Assembly (NCBI RefSeq): GCF_040907265.1
Contig: NZ_JBFOHP010000002.1
Coordinates: 3,930,501 to 3,994,500, forward strand
From: Streptomyces sclerotialus
Lineage (GTDB): Bacteria > Actinomycetota > Actinomycetes > Streptomycetales > Streptomycetaceae
Length of the DNA stretch: 64,000 bases
Direction: 5' to 3'
Part shown: piece by piece, positions 50,429 through 57,636 of the stretch
How the letters are laid out: each line of letters begins with the position of its first letter
Numbering within the stretch: the first letter of the stretch is position 1
The notes under the pieces: model-generated
The model's input: only the letters and a program-made list of their open reading frames with translations
The model's database searches: none
Told to the model about the DNA's origin: nothing
Program-made: the position numbers and the translations under genes

Positions 50429-51365
50429 CCGGCCCCCCTGGACACGTGCCTGGCGGACACTCGCCGTCGTCATCGAAGCGGGTGCCATTCCGGAGCGCGG
50501 CATGGGCGGTGCCCAGGAGCGTGCGGCCGTGCCGGAAGGCGTGCGCCCGCAGGCGGAGCAGCGCATGTTCCGGAGAGATGCCCAGCCGCTGGGCGAGCAT
50601 GCCGACCGCTCGGTGCACGGCGGCGAACGGCAGGTGATCCACACCGGCGAGCCAGTCGGTGTCGTCCTCGGCGGCCCGCGCGACGGCCCGGGCCAGGGCA
50701 TCGGCAAGCAGCAACCCGTTGCGCAACTGGCCGGGACTCACCGGCCCCGGAACCTTGCGGTGCCCGATGAGCACGCCGAACGTGTCCTGGCCCAGTCTCA
50801 GGGGGAAGGCGAACACCGCCGCCACCCCCAGCTTCTGCATGGCGGACAGCAGGCCGGCCCAGTCGGCCGAGGTGTCGGCGGACAGGGCGGACAGGTCGGA
50901 CACCATGACCATCCGCCCGCTCTGCGCCACGTCGTAGCTGGGGCCCTGCCCGTACACGTACTGCAGGTCCTCCAGCAGTACGGTGAGCGCGCCGCAGCAG
51001 TGCACGGCCTCAGGAGGGCGGTCTCCGGGAGCGAGCAGCACCGCCAGTCCATCCAGCCCCATCCTGGCCGCGCACTCCCTGAGCGGAGGGGAGGAAAGGT
51101 CGAAGTCCCGCAGTACGGCGGAGAATTCGGCCGTCGGCCACGCCAGCCGCATCTCCAGGGCACGTTGTCGCATCTGCTGGGCCCGCAGACGTGCCTGACG
51201 GGTCTGCTGACGCGTCCGACGGGCCTCCGCCCGGACCTGGCGCGTCCGCTCGCACGTGTTCAGGGACCGCTCCAGGAGGACGTACGCCCTGGTCATCGCC
51301 CTGGCGTACCGTTCGTCCTCCGCTGGTCCCGGCTCGCGGACGCCGGCACTGCCTTGAGCAGCCAT
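50418..51365 (-). CDS. Coiled-coil GAF-ANTAR regulator
   Basis: 315 aa. Residues 20-75 are an Arg/Gln-rich helix (RTRQVRAEARRTRQQTRQAR) likely to form a coiled coil. The GAF domain follows (about 95-240: MGLDGLAVLLAPGDRPPEAV; LEDLQYVYGQGPSYDV) and then ANTAR (about 250-300: VHRAVGMLAQRLGISPEHAL). AGGAAG precedes the ATG. It is the fifth ANTAR gene in the window, oriented toward the ATPase gene. Confidence 0.9.
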   Translation of the reverse strand: MAAQGSAGVREPGPAEDERYARAMTRAYVLLERSLNTCERTRQVRAEARRTRQQTRQARLRAQQMRQRALEMRLAWPTAEFSAVLRDFDLSSPPLRECAARMGLDGLAVLLAPGDRPPEAVHCCGALTVLLEDLQYVYGQGPSYDVAQSGRMVMVSDLSALSADTSADWAGLLSAMQKLGVAAVFAFPLRLGQDTFGVLIGHRKVPGPVSPGQLRNGLLLADALARAVARAAEDDTDWLAGVDHLPFAAVHRAVGMLAQRLGISPEHALLRLRAHAFRHGRTLLGTAHAALRNGTRFDDDGECPPGTCPGGPVRE

Positions 51366-51459
51366 CGGTCTTCCTGTTTCTGAGAACCACCGGGGGGCCG
51401 ATAACTCGTGGGACCCGGCAGGACAGTCCCGGCCGGGCCGCTGGAAGGAGGTGTCCGGT

Positions 51460-51473
51460 CAGTTGTACAACTG
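51460..51473. promoter_or_regulatory. Perfect 14-bp palindrome upstream of the ANTAR gene
   Basis: CAGTTGTACAACTG is a perfect palindrome in the gap between the P450 end and the ANTAR start (95 bases upstream of the latter). Confidence 0.45.
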
Positions 51474-51558
51474 CCGCCGCGGAACAGCTTGGCAGATATG
51501 CAAGGTGATCGCCACGCAGTCACCGCTCCCGGGCGGCGGACGAAGAGCCCGGTTCACC

Positions 51559-51589
51559 GGACCAGCTGGACCGCCGGTACAGCTGGTCC
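51559..51589 (-). terminator. Likely terminator of the P450 operon
   Basis: GGACCAGCTG (51559-51568) and CAGCTGGTCC (51580-51589) make a 10-bp stem with an 11-base loop, 36 bases past the P450 stop. Confidence 0.65.
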
Positions 51590-51624
51590 CCGCGCGAGGT
51601 CACGCCGCGGAGTGGCCTCACCGC

Positions 51625-53013
51625 TCATACGCCGTCCACTGCCCGATGGTGTCCCTCCGCCCGGGTCAGACGCAGCGGGAGGTGCTGGAGGCGCCAGGCG
51701 CCCGGCTGGCGGCGGCGTACCTGGGTCTTGAGCATGTCGGGGGCGACGGCCAGGGAGAGGTCGGGGAAGCGTCGCAGGAGGCGGCCGATGGCGACCTCCC
51801 CCTCCTGCCGGGCGAGCGCGGCGCCCAGGCAGTAGTGCGCGCCGTGTCCGAAGCCGACGTGGTCCTCGCCGCGGTCCGTCGCCTGCCGGGCCAGGTCCAG
51901 GCGCTCGGGGTCGTCGTAGTGGCGCGGGTCGTGGTTCGCGGAGACCAGGACGGGCTGTACGGCCTCGCCTTTGCGGATCCGGGTGCCGGCCAGCTCCAGG
52001 TCCTCGGTGGCGTAGCGCAGTTGGGTCATCTGTACCGAGCCGCACCGGCGCACCAGCTCATGAACGGCATGGGGCAGCAGTCCCCAGTCCTCCTTGAGCA
52101 TCCGCAGCTGATCGGGGTGGGTGAGCAGGGCAGTGATGCCGTTGCCGATGAGGTGGGCGGTGGTCTCGTGTCCGGCGAGCACCAACGCCATCACGAGGGT
52201 GACCATCTCCGTGTCGCTGAGCCGGCCGCCGTCGTCGTCCTGGGCACGGATGAGGGCGCTGATCAGATCGTCCCGCAGGTCGGCGCGGCGTTCCGCGATC
52301 AGTTCGTGGAGGTGGTCGATGACGGCCGGGAAGGACGCGCCGATCCGCTCGGGCACCAGCGAGGCCAGGTCGGAGCCGAAGCTCCGCCAGCGGGGCCGGT
52401 CCGCCTCGGGTACCCCCACCAGCTCGCAGATGACGGTGATCGGCAGTGGGTAGGCGAAGTGCTCGATGAGGTCGACCACCCCGCCGTCGTCGGCCTGCCC
52501 GGGGAGTGCGTCGAGCAGGGTGTCGGTGATCTCCTCGACGCGGGGCCGCAGGTCGGGGACCCGGCGGGCGGTGAAGGCGCGGGAGACCAGACGGCGCAGT
52601 CGGGCGTGGTCCGGCGGGTCGCTGGTGAGGATCGACTCCAGGATGTACACGCTGTACTCCGCGGGGATGCCGAGTACGTCCATGAGGCGGTCGCGTGCGT
52701 CCGGGCCGGTGCGGCCCGGAACCGAGTACGGGTTGTTCACGAAGCGCGGGTCCCGCAGGACGGCGCGCACCTCCTCGAAGCGCGTCACGAGCCAGATGGG
52801 CGTGTCGTCCATGAAGCGTGCGCGGAGGACGGGGCCCTGCTCGCGCAGCCGGCCGTAACCGCCGAAGGGGTCGGCGAGCAGCTCCGGGTCCATCACGTTC
52901 GGCTCACCGGGATGCTTGCCGATGAAGTCCTGCATGGCGGGCGGGAGGCCGGAAGGCGCGGTCCTGGCCGGGGTGGTCGTCGGGGAACCCGGGTCGGCGG
53001 GCCTGCTCGGCAT
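51625..53013 (-). CDS. Cytochrome P450 of a candidate RiPP cluster
   Basis: 462 aa. I-helix AGHETT (280-285), ExxR motif ELVRR (319-323), and haem loop GFGHGAHYCLGAALAR with Cys395. All P450 landmarks are intact, so it should be an active mono-oxygenase or cross-linking oxidase. The ATG at 53013 has AGAAGGAG about 8 bases upstream; a longer frame to 53130 overlaps the SagB end and is rejected. It lies 58 bases after the SagB-type gene, itself preceded by the 31-codon peptide gene. In known peptide clusters P450s cross-link Tyr, Trp or His side chains of a precursor; this is the likely role here. Confidence 0.9.
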   Translation of the reverse strand: MPSRPADPGSPTTTPARTAPSGLPPAMQDFIGKHPGEPNVMDPELLADPFGGYGRLREQGPVLRARFMDDTPIWLVTRFEEVRAVLRDPRFVNNPYSVPGRTGPDARDRLMDVLGIPAEYSVYILESILTSDPPDHARLRRLVSRAFTARRVPDLRPRVEEITDTLLDALPGQADDGGVVDLIEHFAYPLPITVICELVGVPEADRPRWRSFGSDLASLVPERIGASFPAVIDHLHELIAERRADLRDDLISALIRAQDDDGGRLSDTEMVTLVMALVLAGHETTAHLIGNGITALLTHPDQLRMLKEDWGLLPHAVHELVRRCGSVQMTQLRYATEDLELAGTRIRKGEAVQPVLVSANHDPRHYDDPERLDLARQATDRGEDHVGFGHGAHYCLGAALARQEGEVAIGRLLRRFPDLSLAVAPDMLKTQVRRRQPGAWRLQHLPLRLTRAEGHHRAVDGV

Positions 53014-53071
53014 CGTGCGCTCTCCTTCTGGTGAGGGTTCTCCGGGCACCGGTGGGGCACCGTCGCGCGCC

Positions 53072-54184
53072 TCAGGCGTGGAGGGGTGTCTCCCTGAAGG
53101 TGTCGAGGGTGGCCGGCTGCGGCGCTTCACGCGGTTCCGGGTGGGGGTGGCCGGCCGCCAGGACGTAGAGCGGGGTGTGCCCGGTGTTGTCCAGGGTGCA
53201 GCGCTCCGCGAGCAGCGCGTCGGCGAAGGCTCCGGTCTGGGCCGGGCCCAGACCGAGCGCGGTGGCGGTCAGCGCGAAGGTCTGGCCCAGATGCCCGGCG
53301 TTCAGCAGGCACACGCGGTAGCACCGCGGGGTGTGGTACTTCACGCTCATGCGCTCCAGCCTGGCGGCGAGGACCACCAGGAAGGCGGCGTTTCCCGTCC
53401 ACTCCTGGCCGGCGCACAGACGCGTCGTCTCCTCGGCGGTGAGGCCCTCGGAGAGCAGTTCGAGGGAGTGCTGCAGGCTGTTGTAGTGGTACCAGCCAGG
53501 GGCGACGCCGGCCACGTTGAGCGCGCCGAGGTAGGCGTCGAGTTCCTGGCGCGAGCCGCCGGAGGGGCTGGTGCGGCGGAAGACCGCGCCGTGGCCGCTG
53601 TCGATGAAGTCCACCGGCCCGAAGACCGTGGACAGCAGCGTGGCGAGGGTCTCCAGCGGTACCGGGGCGGTGGTGAAGTCCCGGTGCGTACGGCGGTCGT
53701 GGAGCACCGTCTCGTACGGGGCCCCCAGGCCGGCCCGGCGGCGGGGCAGCAGCAGCCGCTCGGCGTCCGGGTAGCCGGTGAAGAGCACCGGCATGCCTGC
53801 CGTGTCAGGCGTGATGCGGGTGTCCCCGGTGTCGGTCCCGTTGTCGGCGCAGTCGTTCTGCGTGGCGTAGTGGAAGAAGGACGCCTCCGGTGACCACGCG
53901 GCCCACTGGCGGGCGATGTCCTCGTCCTGGGCAGCCGCAGGGCTGTCCTCCGCCAGCAGCGCGCCGGCCCCCGCAAGGGCGGCGACGGCCTCCTCGACGG
54001 TCTCCGGCGCGAGGTGGTCCAGGCTCTTGGCCGCCTCGTCAGGCGTCACCCAGTCCTCGAAGACCGAAAGGATCTCGGCAGCCGCCGGGTGCAGCGCGGT
54101 GGGCGTGCCGTGGGGATAGGGGTGCACGACGAACGTGCCCTGGTGCCAGTAGCAGGTCAGGCAGCGGGAACGGCGAAGGCGCAC
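53072..54184 (-). CDS. SagB-type dehydrogenase (FMN nitroreductase fold)
   Basis: 370 aa from a GTG with GGAG upstream. Residues 5-80 form the winged-helix-like region of the ThcOx/SagB family (CLTCYWHQGTFVVHPYPHG; EILSVFEDWVTPDEAAKSLD). The FMN domain follows from about 150: HDRRTHRDFTTAPVPLETLA (164 on), FRRTSPSGGSRQELDAYLGA (203 on), and RCYRVCLLNAGHLGQTFALT. SagB enzymes oxidise azolines to azoles on RiPP precursors, but the required YcaO cyclodehydratase is not encoded nearby. It may therefore oxidise another bond, for example in aromatic residues. It begins 76 bases after the peptide gene, across a stable hairpin. Confidence 0.88.
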   Translation of the reverse strand: MRLRRSRCLTCYWHQGTFVVHPYPHGTPTALHPAAAEILSVFEDWVTPDEAAKSLDHLAPETVEEAVAALAGAGALLAEDSPAAAQDEDIARQWAAWSPEASFFHYATQNDCADNGTDTGDTRITPDTAGMPVLFTGYPDAERLLLPRRRAGLGAPYETVLHDRRTHRDFTTAPVPLETLATLLSTVFGPVDFIDSGHGAVFRRTSPSGGSRQELDAYLGALNVAGVAPGWYHYNSLQHSLELLSEGLTAEETTRLCAGQEWTGNAAFLVVLAARLERMSVKYHTPRCYRVCLLNAGHLGQTFALTATALGLGPAQTGAFADALLAERCTLDNTGHTPLYVLAAGHPHPEPREAPQPATLDTFRETPLHA

Positions 54185-54222
54185 GAGAACTCCAGCAGCG
54201 GGACGAGCGGGGCCGGGACGAG

Positions 54223-54253
54223 GGACGGCGGGGGCGCGCGGCCCCCGCCGTCC
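54223..54253 (-). terminator. Hairpin between precursor gene and SagB gene (attenuator)
   Basis: GGACGGCGGGGGC (54223-54235) pairs perfectly with GCCCCCGCCGTCC (54241-54253), a 13-bp GC stem with a 5-base loop, 7 bases past the peptide stop. No U-tract follows. Such hairpins commonly sit after RiPP precursor genes to favour the short transcript. Confidence 0.7.
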
Positions 54254-54260
54254 GGTGGGT

Positions 54261-54356
54261 TCACTTGTAGCCGTAGCTGCGGAACCGGAAGATGTAGTAC
54301 CCGGTCCGACGGTCGGTACGGGCAACTGCCTTGGCGTTCATTGCGATCTTGCGCAT
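54261..54356 (-). CDS. Candidate RiPP precursor peptide (31 aa)
   Basis: The gene has an exceptional ribosome-binding site (GAGGAGGTGAC, ending 3 bases before the ATG). The peptide starts MRKIAMNAKAVARTDRR, a basic leader, and ends TGYYIFRFRSYGYK. The tail holds six aromatic residues (Y20, Y21, F23, F25, Y28, Y30) alternating with Arg, Ser and Gly. It is followed by a hairpin, then a SagB-type dehydrogenase and a P450 on the same strand, the order expected of a precursor with its modifying enzymes. A longer frame to 54509 exists but would run through the promoter and operator. The core boundary and modification are inference. Confidence 0.75.
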   Translation of the reverse strand: MRKIAMNAKAVARTDRRTGYYIFRFRSYGYK

Positions 54357-54393
54357 GACTGTCACCTCCTCAGGGGATTCGACAGAATTCGAA

Positions 54394-54418
54394 CGTATGA
54401 CCCGAATTCGGTCATACG
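54394..54418. promoter_or_regulatory. Operator-like inverted repeat upstream of the precursor gene
   Basis: CGTATGACC (54394-54402) and GGTCATACG (54410-54418) are 9-bp arms around CGAATTC. Two further GAATTC-like words (from 54375 and 54385) lie beside it. It is 38-62 bases from the ATG, in an AT-enriched patch, where a promoter should be. Confidence 0.65.
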
Positions 54419-54493
54419 CATGCCCGCTCGCTATCCTGGCACTCAGCACCACCGCCCGAACCACCCGAACGGCGGTACGCGCCGCGCTGCGCC

Positions 54494-54889
54494 TCACCCC
54501 TTCACACACACCACCTGCTTGAGCTTCGCCACGACCTGCACCAGGTCCCGCTGCTGGTCGATGACCTTCTCGATCGGCTTGTACGCACCGGGGATCTCAT
54601 CCACCACGCCGGAGTCCTTACGGCACTCCACACCCCGCGTCTGCTCCTCCAGGTCCTTCGTGGAGAACCGCTTCTTCGCGGCGTTCCGGCTCATCTTCCG
54701 GCCCGCACCGTGGGAGGCGGAGTTGAACGACTTCTCGTTGCCGAGGCCCTTCACGATGTACGAACCGGTCCCCATCGACCCCGGAATGATCCCGAAGTCC
54801 CCGCTCCCGGCCCGGATCGCCCCCTTCCGCGTGACCAGCAGATCCATACCGTCGTACCGCTCCTCGGCCACGTAGTTGTGGTGGCAGAA
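54494..54889 (-). pseudogene. rtcB: Duplicated 3' end of rtcB (C-terminal fragment)
   Basis: Encodes about 130 residues from HHNYVAEERYDGMDLLVTRK to the end KLKQVVCVKG, matching the last part of the intact rtcB at 57637-58893. Nucleotide identity is about 85-90% by eye, and includes an identical 32-base block (54654-54685 versus 57797-57828). Homology stops abruptly at about 54889. It retains the SHGAGRKMSRN guanylation histidine but lacks the rest of the enzyme, so it cannot be active. It marks the far edge of the inserted cargo at 54.9-57.6 kb. Confidence 0.85.
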
Positions 54890-54911
54890 GGCCATGGTGT
54901 CAGGCCATCCC

Positions 54912-55664
54912 TCAGGGCTTGATTGCGGTGATGGTGTGCAGCCCGCGCGAGTCAACAGCGCTGTGCTGGATGTCCAGCCCCTCCGCGCGGCATTGCTCAG
55001 AGAGCCAGGCAGAGCTGATACGGAGTTTGGGATAGCTGCTGGTCTGTAGGGCCCATGTGGCGCCGCAACGTGCGTGGATCAGGTCGTGGACCATGACAGT
55101 GTCTTCGTCCACGTACTCCAGGAAGCACGTCATGACCCGGTTCTCAGTGGCACGTACCTGAAGGAAGCGGTCAGTGCCGGTGAGTGGTGTGGTCAGGTCG
55201 CGGTAAGTAAGGACGAGTCGTCCACCGCCGACCAGGTGTCGGCTCACGTCGGCCAGTAGTGAGGTGACGTCCTTCTTGCTCGGCAGGTGCGTCAGCGTGT
55301 CGCCCATGCATACGACAGCGGCTACGCCGGCCGGTCGGGCGTGCGCCGAGAGTACGTCTCGAATGTCGGCGTGCAGGGGGCGGACAGCCGGCAGGTCCGT
55401 CGCACGGTCTGCCAGCTCACTCAGCAGCGCTTCGCTGGTGTCGACGGCGAGGACGCGGGAGAAACCCAGCTCTGCCAGGGCCAGGCTCTGTGTACCCGGG
55501 CCGCAGCCCAGATCGACCGCGAGCGCGTCGTCGGTGGCGGGTCGCACGCCCAAGTCGGAGAGGACACGAAGCTGGTCGGCGGCGAGTGCGGCGATGTCCC
55601 CGCCCAGCATCCAGGTGTAGTGCGCAGCCAGGAACCGGTCGTAATGATCAGTTGCAGCAGTCAT
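54912..55664 (-). CDS. Class I SAM-dependent methyltransferase
   Basis: 250 aa. SAM motif I is VDLGCGPGTQSLALAELGF; motif post-I VLAVDTSEALL; the DxxxH-type motif VCMGDTLTHLPSKKDV follows. Similar to small-molecule methyltransferases; no substrate is implied. Lower G+C than its neighbours on both sides. It follows the permease gene by 6 bases, so it should be co-transcribed with it. It could modify a product exported by the permease. Confidence 0.88.
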   Translation of the reverse strand: MTAATDHYDRFLAAHYTWMLGGDIAALAADQLRVLSDLGVRPATDDALAVDLGCGPGTQSLALAELGFSRVLAVDTSEALLSELADRATDLPAVRPLHADIRDVLSAHARPAGVAAVVCMGDTLTHLPSKKDVTSLLADVSRHLVGGGRLVLTYRDLTTPLTGTDRFLQVRATENRVMTCFLEYVDEDTVMVHDLIHARCGATWALQTSSYPKLRISSAWLSEQCRAEGLDIQHSAVDSRGLHTITAIKP

Positions 55665-55670
55665 CCGGGG

Positions 55671-56978
55671 TCAGGCCTTTCGGGGAGTACGGGTGGCTCG
55701 CGAAGGAAGGTTGCGGACGCGGAAGGCGACGGCGGCGACAGCCAGTGCCGCGGGCAGCAGTAGGAACGGCCCGCAGAAGAGGAGCACGACTCCCATCGCG
55801 GCGCTGCCGACCAGAGCGCCGGTGCGCAGGGAGCTTCGTCGGGGCAGTAGAACGACCGCGGCCAGCAGACCGGCCAGGGTGACGGCGACGAGACAGGCGG
55901 AAGTGGCCCGGAACAGCGAGTCCAGGCCGAGCAGCCCGAAAGCGGAGGCCAGCATGACGGCCACGGAAGACAGGGCGAGAACCGTGAGGGGGCGTCGGGG
56001 CTCAGCTCCAGGTCCGGCGGAATCCGTCGCCAGCAGACGGGGCATGGCGCCCTCACGGCCGAGAGCCTGTCCCAGGCGAGCGCCTCCCGCCAAGTAGGTG
56101 TTGACGGCTCCGAAGGTGAGCAGGAGTGCTGCCGCGGCGGCCAGTGGGCGGGCAGCTGGGCCGATTCCCCGTTCCAGCAGGAGCGTGAGCGGAGTCGTGG
56201 TCGTTCCGGCCCGTCCTCCGAGCACTCCGATGGTGACCACCGCCAGGCCCAGATAGAGCACAGCGACGATTCCCCAGGCCAGCAGGGTGGCACGGGGCAG
56301 ATCCCGCTGGGGTGCGGAGAACTCCGCCGAGAGATGGCTGAGAGCCTCCCAGCCCGCGAAGGCGAAGAAGAGGACCACGGCCGCGTCACCCACCGATGCC
56401 CACCCCTGAGGCAGGAAGGGAGTGAAGTGGTCACGCTCGACCTGTGGACTCGTCACGGCGATGGTGACCGCCAGCAACAGGGCGAGGAAGCCGACCATGA
56501 GCAGCTGCAGCCGGCCGGACAAGCGCAGACCCACGAGATTGGCCCCGTAAGCCGCGGCGAGGACCAAGAGCGCGAACACCAGGGCGGCACCGCGCCCCCG
56601 CCCCCCGACAGCAGCCGCGTACTGACCACCGATCAGTGCCGCAGCGGGTACGCCTAGGGGCACGGCCCAGAAGAACCACCAGCCTGCCGGGGCCGCCCAC
56701 CGCTTGCCGAAGGCCCGCTGGACGAAAGAAGCAACGCCACCACCGCCCGGATGACGGGCCCCCAGCGCCGCGAAGGCCAGGGCGATCGGCAGGCTCACGG
56801 CGATCAGGCCGAGCCAGGCCAGCACCGAAGCAGGTCCCGCGACCGCCGCCGCTGAGGACGCCAGAGCCAGTGCCCCCGGCCCCAGCACCGCCCCTACGCA
56901 CAACGCCGTACCCGTCCCGATTGCCAGCCCTCCGCGTGAGCGCCCCGGAACAGTGTCCGGCAGCTGCGTCCTCTCCAT
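55671..56978 (-). CDS. APC-superfamily amino acid permease (YjeH-like)
   Basis: 435 aa, about twelve helices. The start LAIGTGTALCVGAVLGPGAL has the glycine-rich first helix of APC transporters; FFAFAGWEALSHLSAEF is the conserved helix-6 segment. Closest in style to YjeH exporters of methionine and branched-chain amino acids. Divergent from an Lrp/AsnC gene 107 bases away, the classic layout of a regulator and its amino acid exporter. GGGAGAG precedes the ATG. Lower G+C than the surrounding core. Confidence 0.88.
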   Translation of the reverse strand: MERTQLPDTVPGRSRGGLAIGTGTALCVGAVLGPGALALASSAAAVAGPASVLAWLGLIAVSLPIALAFAALGARHPGGGGVASFVQRAFGKRWAAPAGWWFFWAVPLGVPAAALIGGQYAAAVGGRGRGAALVFALLVLAAAYGANLVGLRLSGRLQLLMVGFLALLLAVTIAVTSPQVERDHFTPFLPQGWASVGDAAVVLFFAFAGWEALSHLSAEFSAPQRDLPRATLLAWGIVAVLYLGLAVVTIGVLGGRAGTTTTPLTLLLERGIGPAARPLAAAAALLLTFGAVNTYLAGGARLGQALGREGAMPRLLATDSAGPGAEPRRPLTVLALSSVAVMLASAFGLLGLDSLFRATSACLVAVTLAGLLAAVVLLPRRSSLRTGALVGSAAMGVVLLFCGPFLLLPAALAVAAVAFRVRNLPSRATRTPRKA

Positions 56979-57085
56979 AGCACTCTCCCGTCGATATTCG
57001 GCGTGCCAGAGAGAAGGTAGAGCGATGAACCAGAAGGTGGGTAAATAACTGAATCTAGTTCGGCGAGCGATGCAGAATACCGGTC

Positions 57086-57553
57086 ATGGACGAACTTGAT
57101 TCGCTGATCCTGGATCACCTGCAGCGCGATGCGCGGATCACCAACCGGGAGCTCGCCCGCACGCTCGGCATAGCCCCGTCCACGTGCCTGGAACGAGTCC
57201 GAGCTCTGCGCGAACGCGGCGTGATCACCGGCTACCATGCGGCAGTCGACCTACGAAGCCTCAACCGTCGGGTGCAGGCACTGCTGTCCATTCAGGTGCG
57301 GCCACTGAGCAGAGACGTCATCGAAGGCTTCAAGAGCTACGTCACCGACCTGCCGGAAGTACTGTCCGTCTTCGTCATCGCCGGTAGCGACGACTTCCTG
57401 GTGCACGTGGCCGTTCAGGACGTCGACCAGCTGCACACTTTCCTCATGGACCGCTTCAGCCAGCGCCGCGAGATCGTCAACTTCCGCAGTTCAGTGATCT
57501 ACCAACACGTCAGCACGCCCGTGGTCAGCCGTTTGGAAGACGGCTCTCCGTAG
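57086..57553 (+). CDS. Lrp/AsnC-family regulator of the divergent permease
   Basis: 155 aa. Helix-turn-helix: DSLILDHLQRDARITNREL, LGIAPSTCLERVRALRERGV; RAM domain: VQALLSIQVRPLSRDVIEGF and VLSVFVIAGSDDFLVHVAV. Likely amino-acid-responsive activator of the permease-methyltransferase operon. ATG start. Lower G+C than flanking genes; part of the cargo between the two rtcB 3' ends. Confidence 0.92.
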   Translation: MDELDSLILDHLQRDARITNRELARTLGIAPSTCLERVRALRERGVITGYHAAVDLRSLNRRVQALLSIQVRPLSRDVIEGFKSYVTDLPEVLSVFVIAGSDDFLVHVAVQDVDQLHTFLMDRFSQRREIVNFRSSVIYQHVSTPVVSRLEDGSP

Positions 57554-57636
57554 GCAGCCACCGCCGACAGGGCTGCCGACCGAGCGCGACGCCTTCACGG
57601 TGCCCGACCACTGCAGCCCGGGCAGCAGCGCTGCAC

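Noticed and set aside
48017..50707. An 896-codon minus-strand frame
   Set aside because: Antisense of the STAND ATPase and ANTAR gene; composition is that of a shadow frame.
51451..53034. A 527-codon plus-strand frame with an AAGGAGGTG start
   Set aside because: Antisense of the P450, no motifs; the ribosome-binding sequence abuts the GTG with no spacing.
51625..54356. Reading the SagB protein as an azoline oxidase of a thiazole/oxazole peptide
   Set aside because: No YcaO or E1-like gene is present nearby and the peptide tail has no Cys and only one Thr and one Ser.
54357..54509. Longer form of the precursor peptide starting at 54509
   Set aside because: It would translate the operator and promoter region; the ATG at 54356 has a near-perfect ribosome-binding site.
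54890..57636. An integrase or excisionase expected between the two rtcB ends
   Set aside because: All frames were inspected; only methyltransferase, permease and Lrp genes are present.
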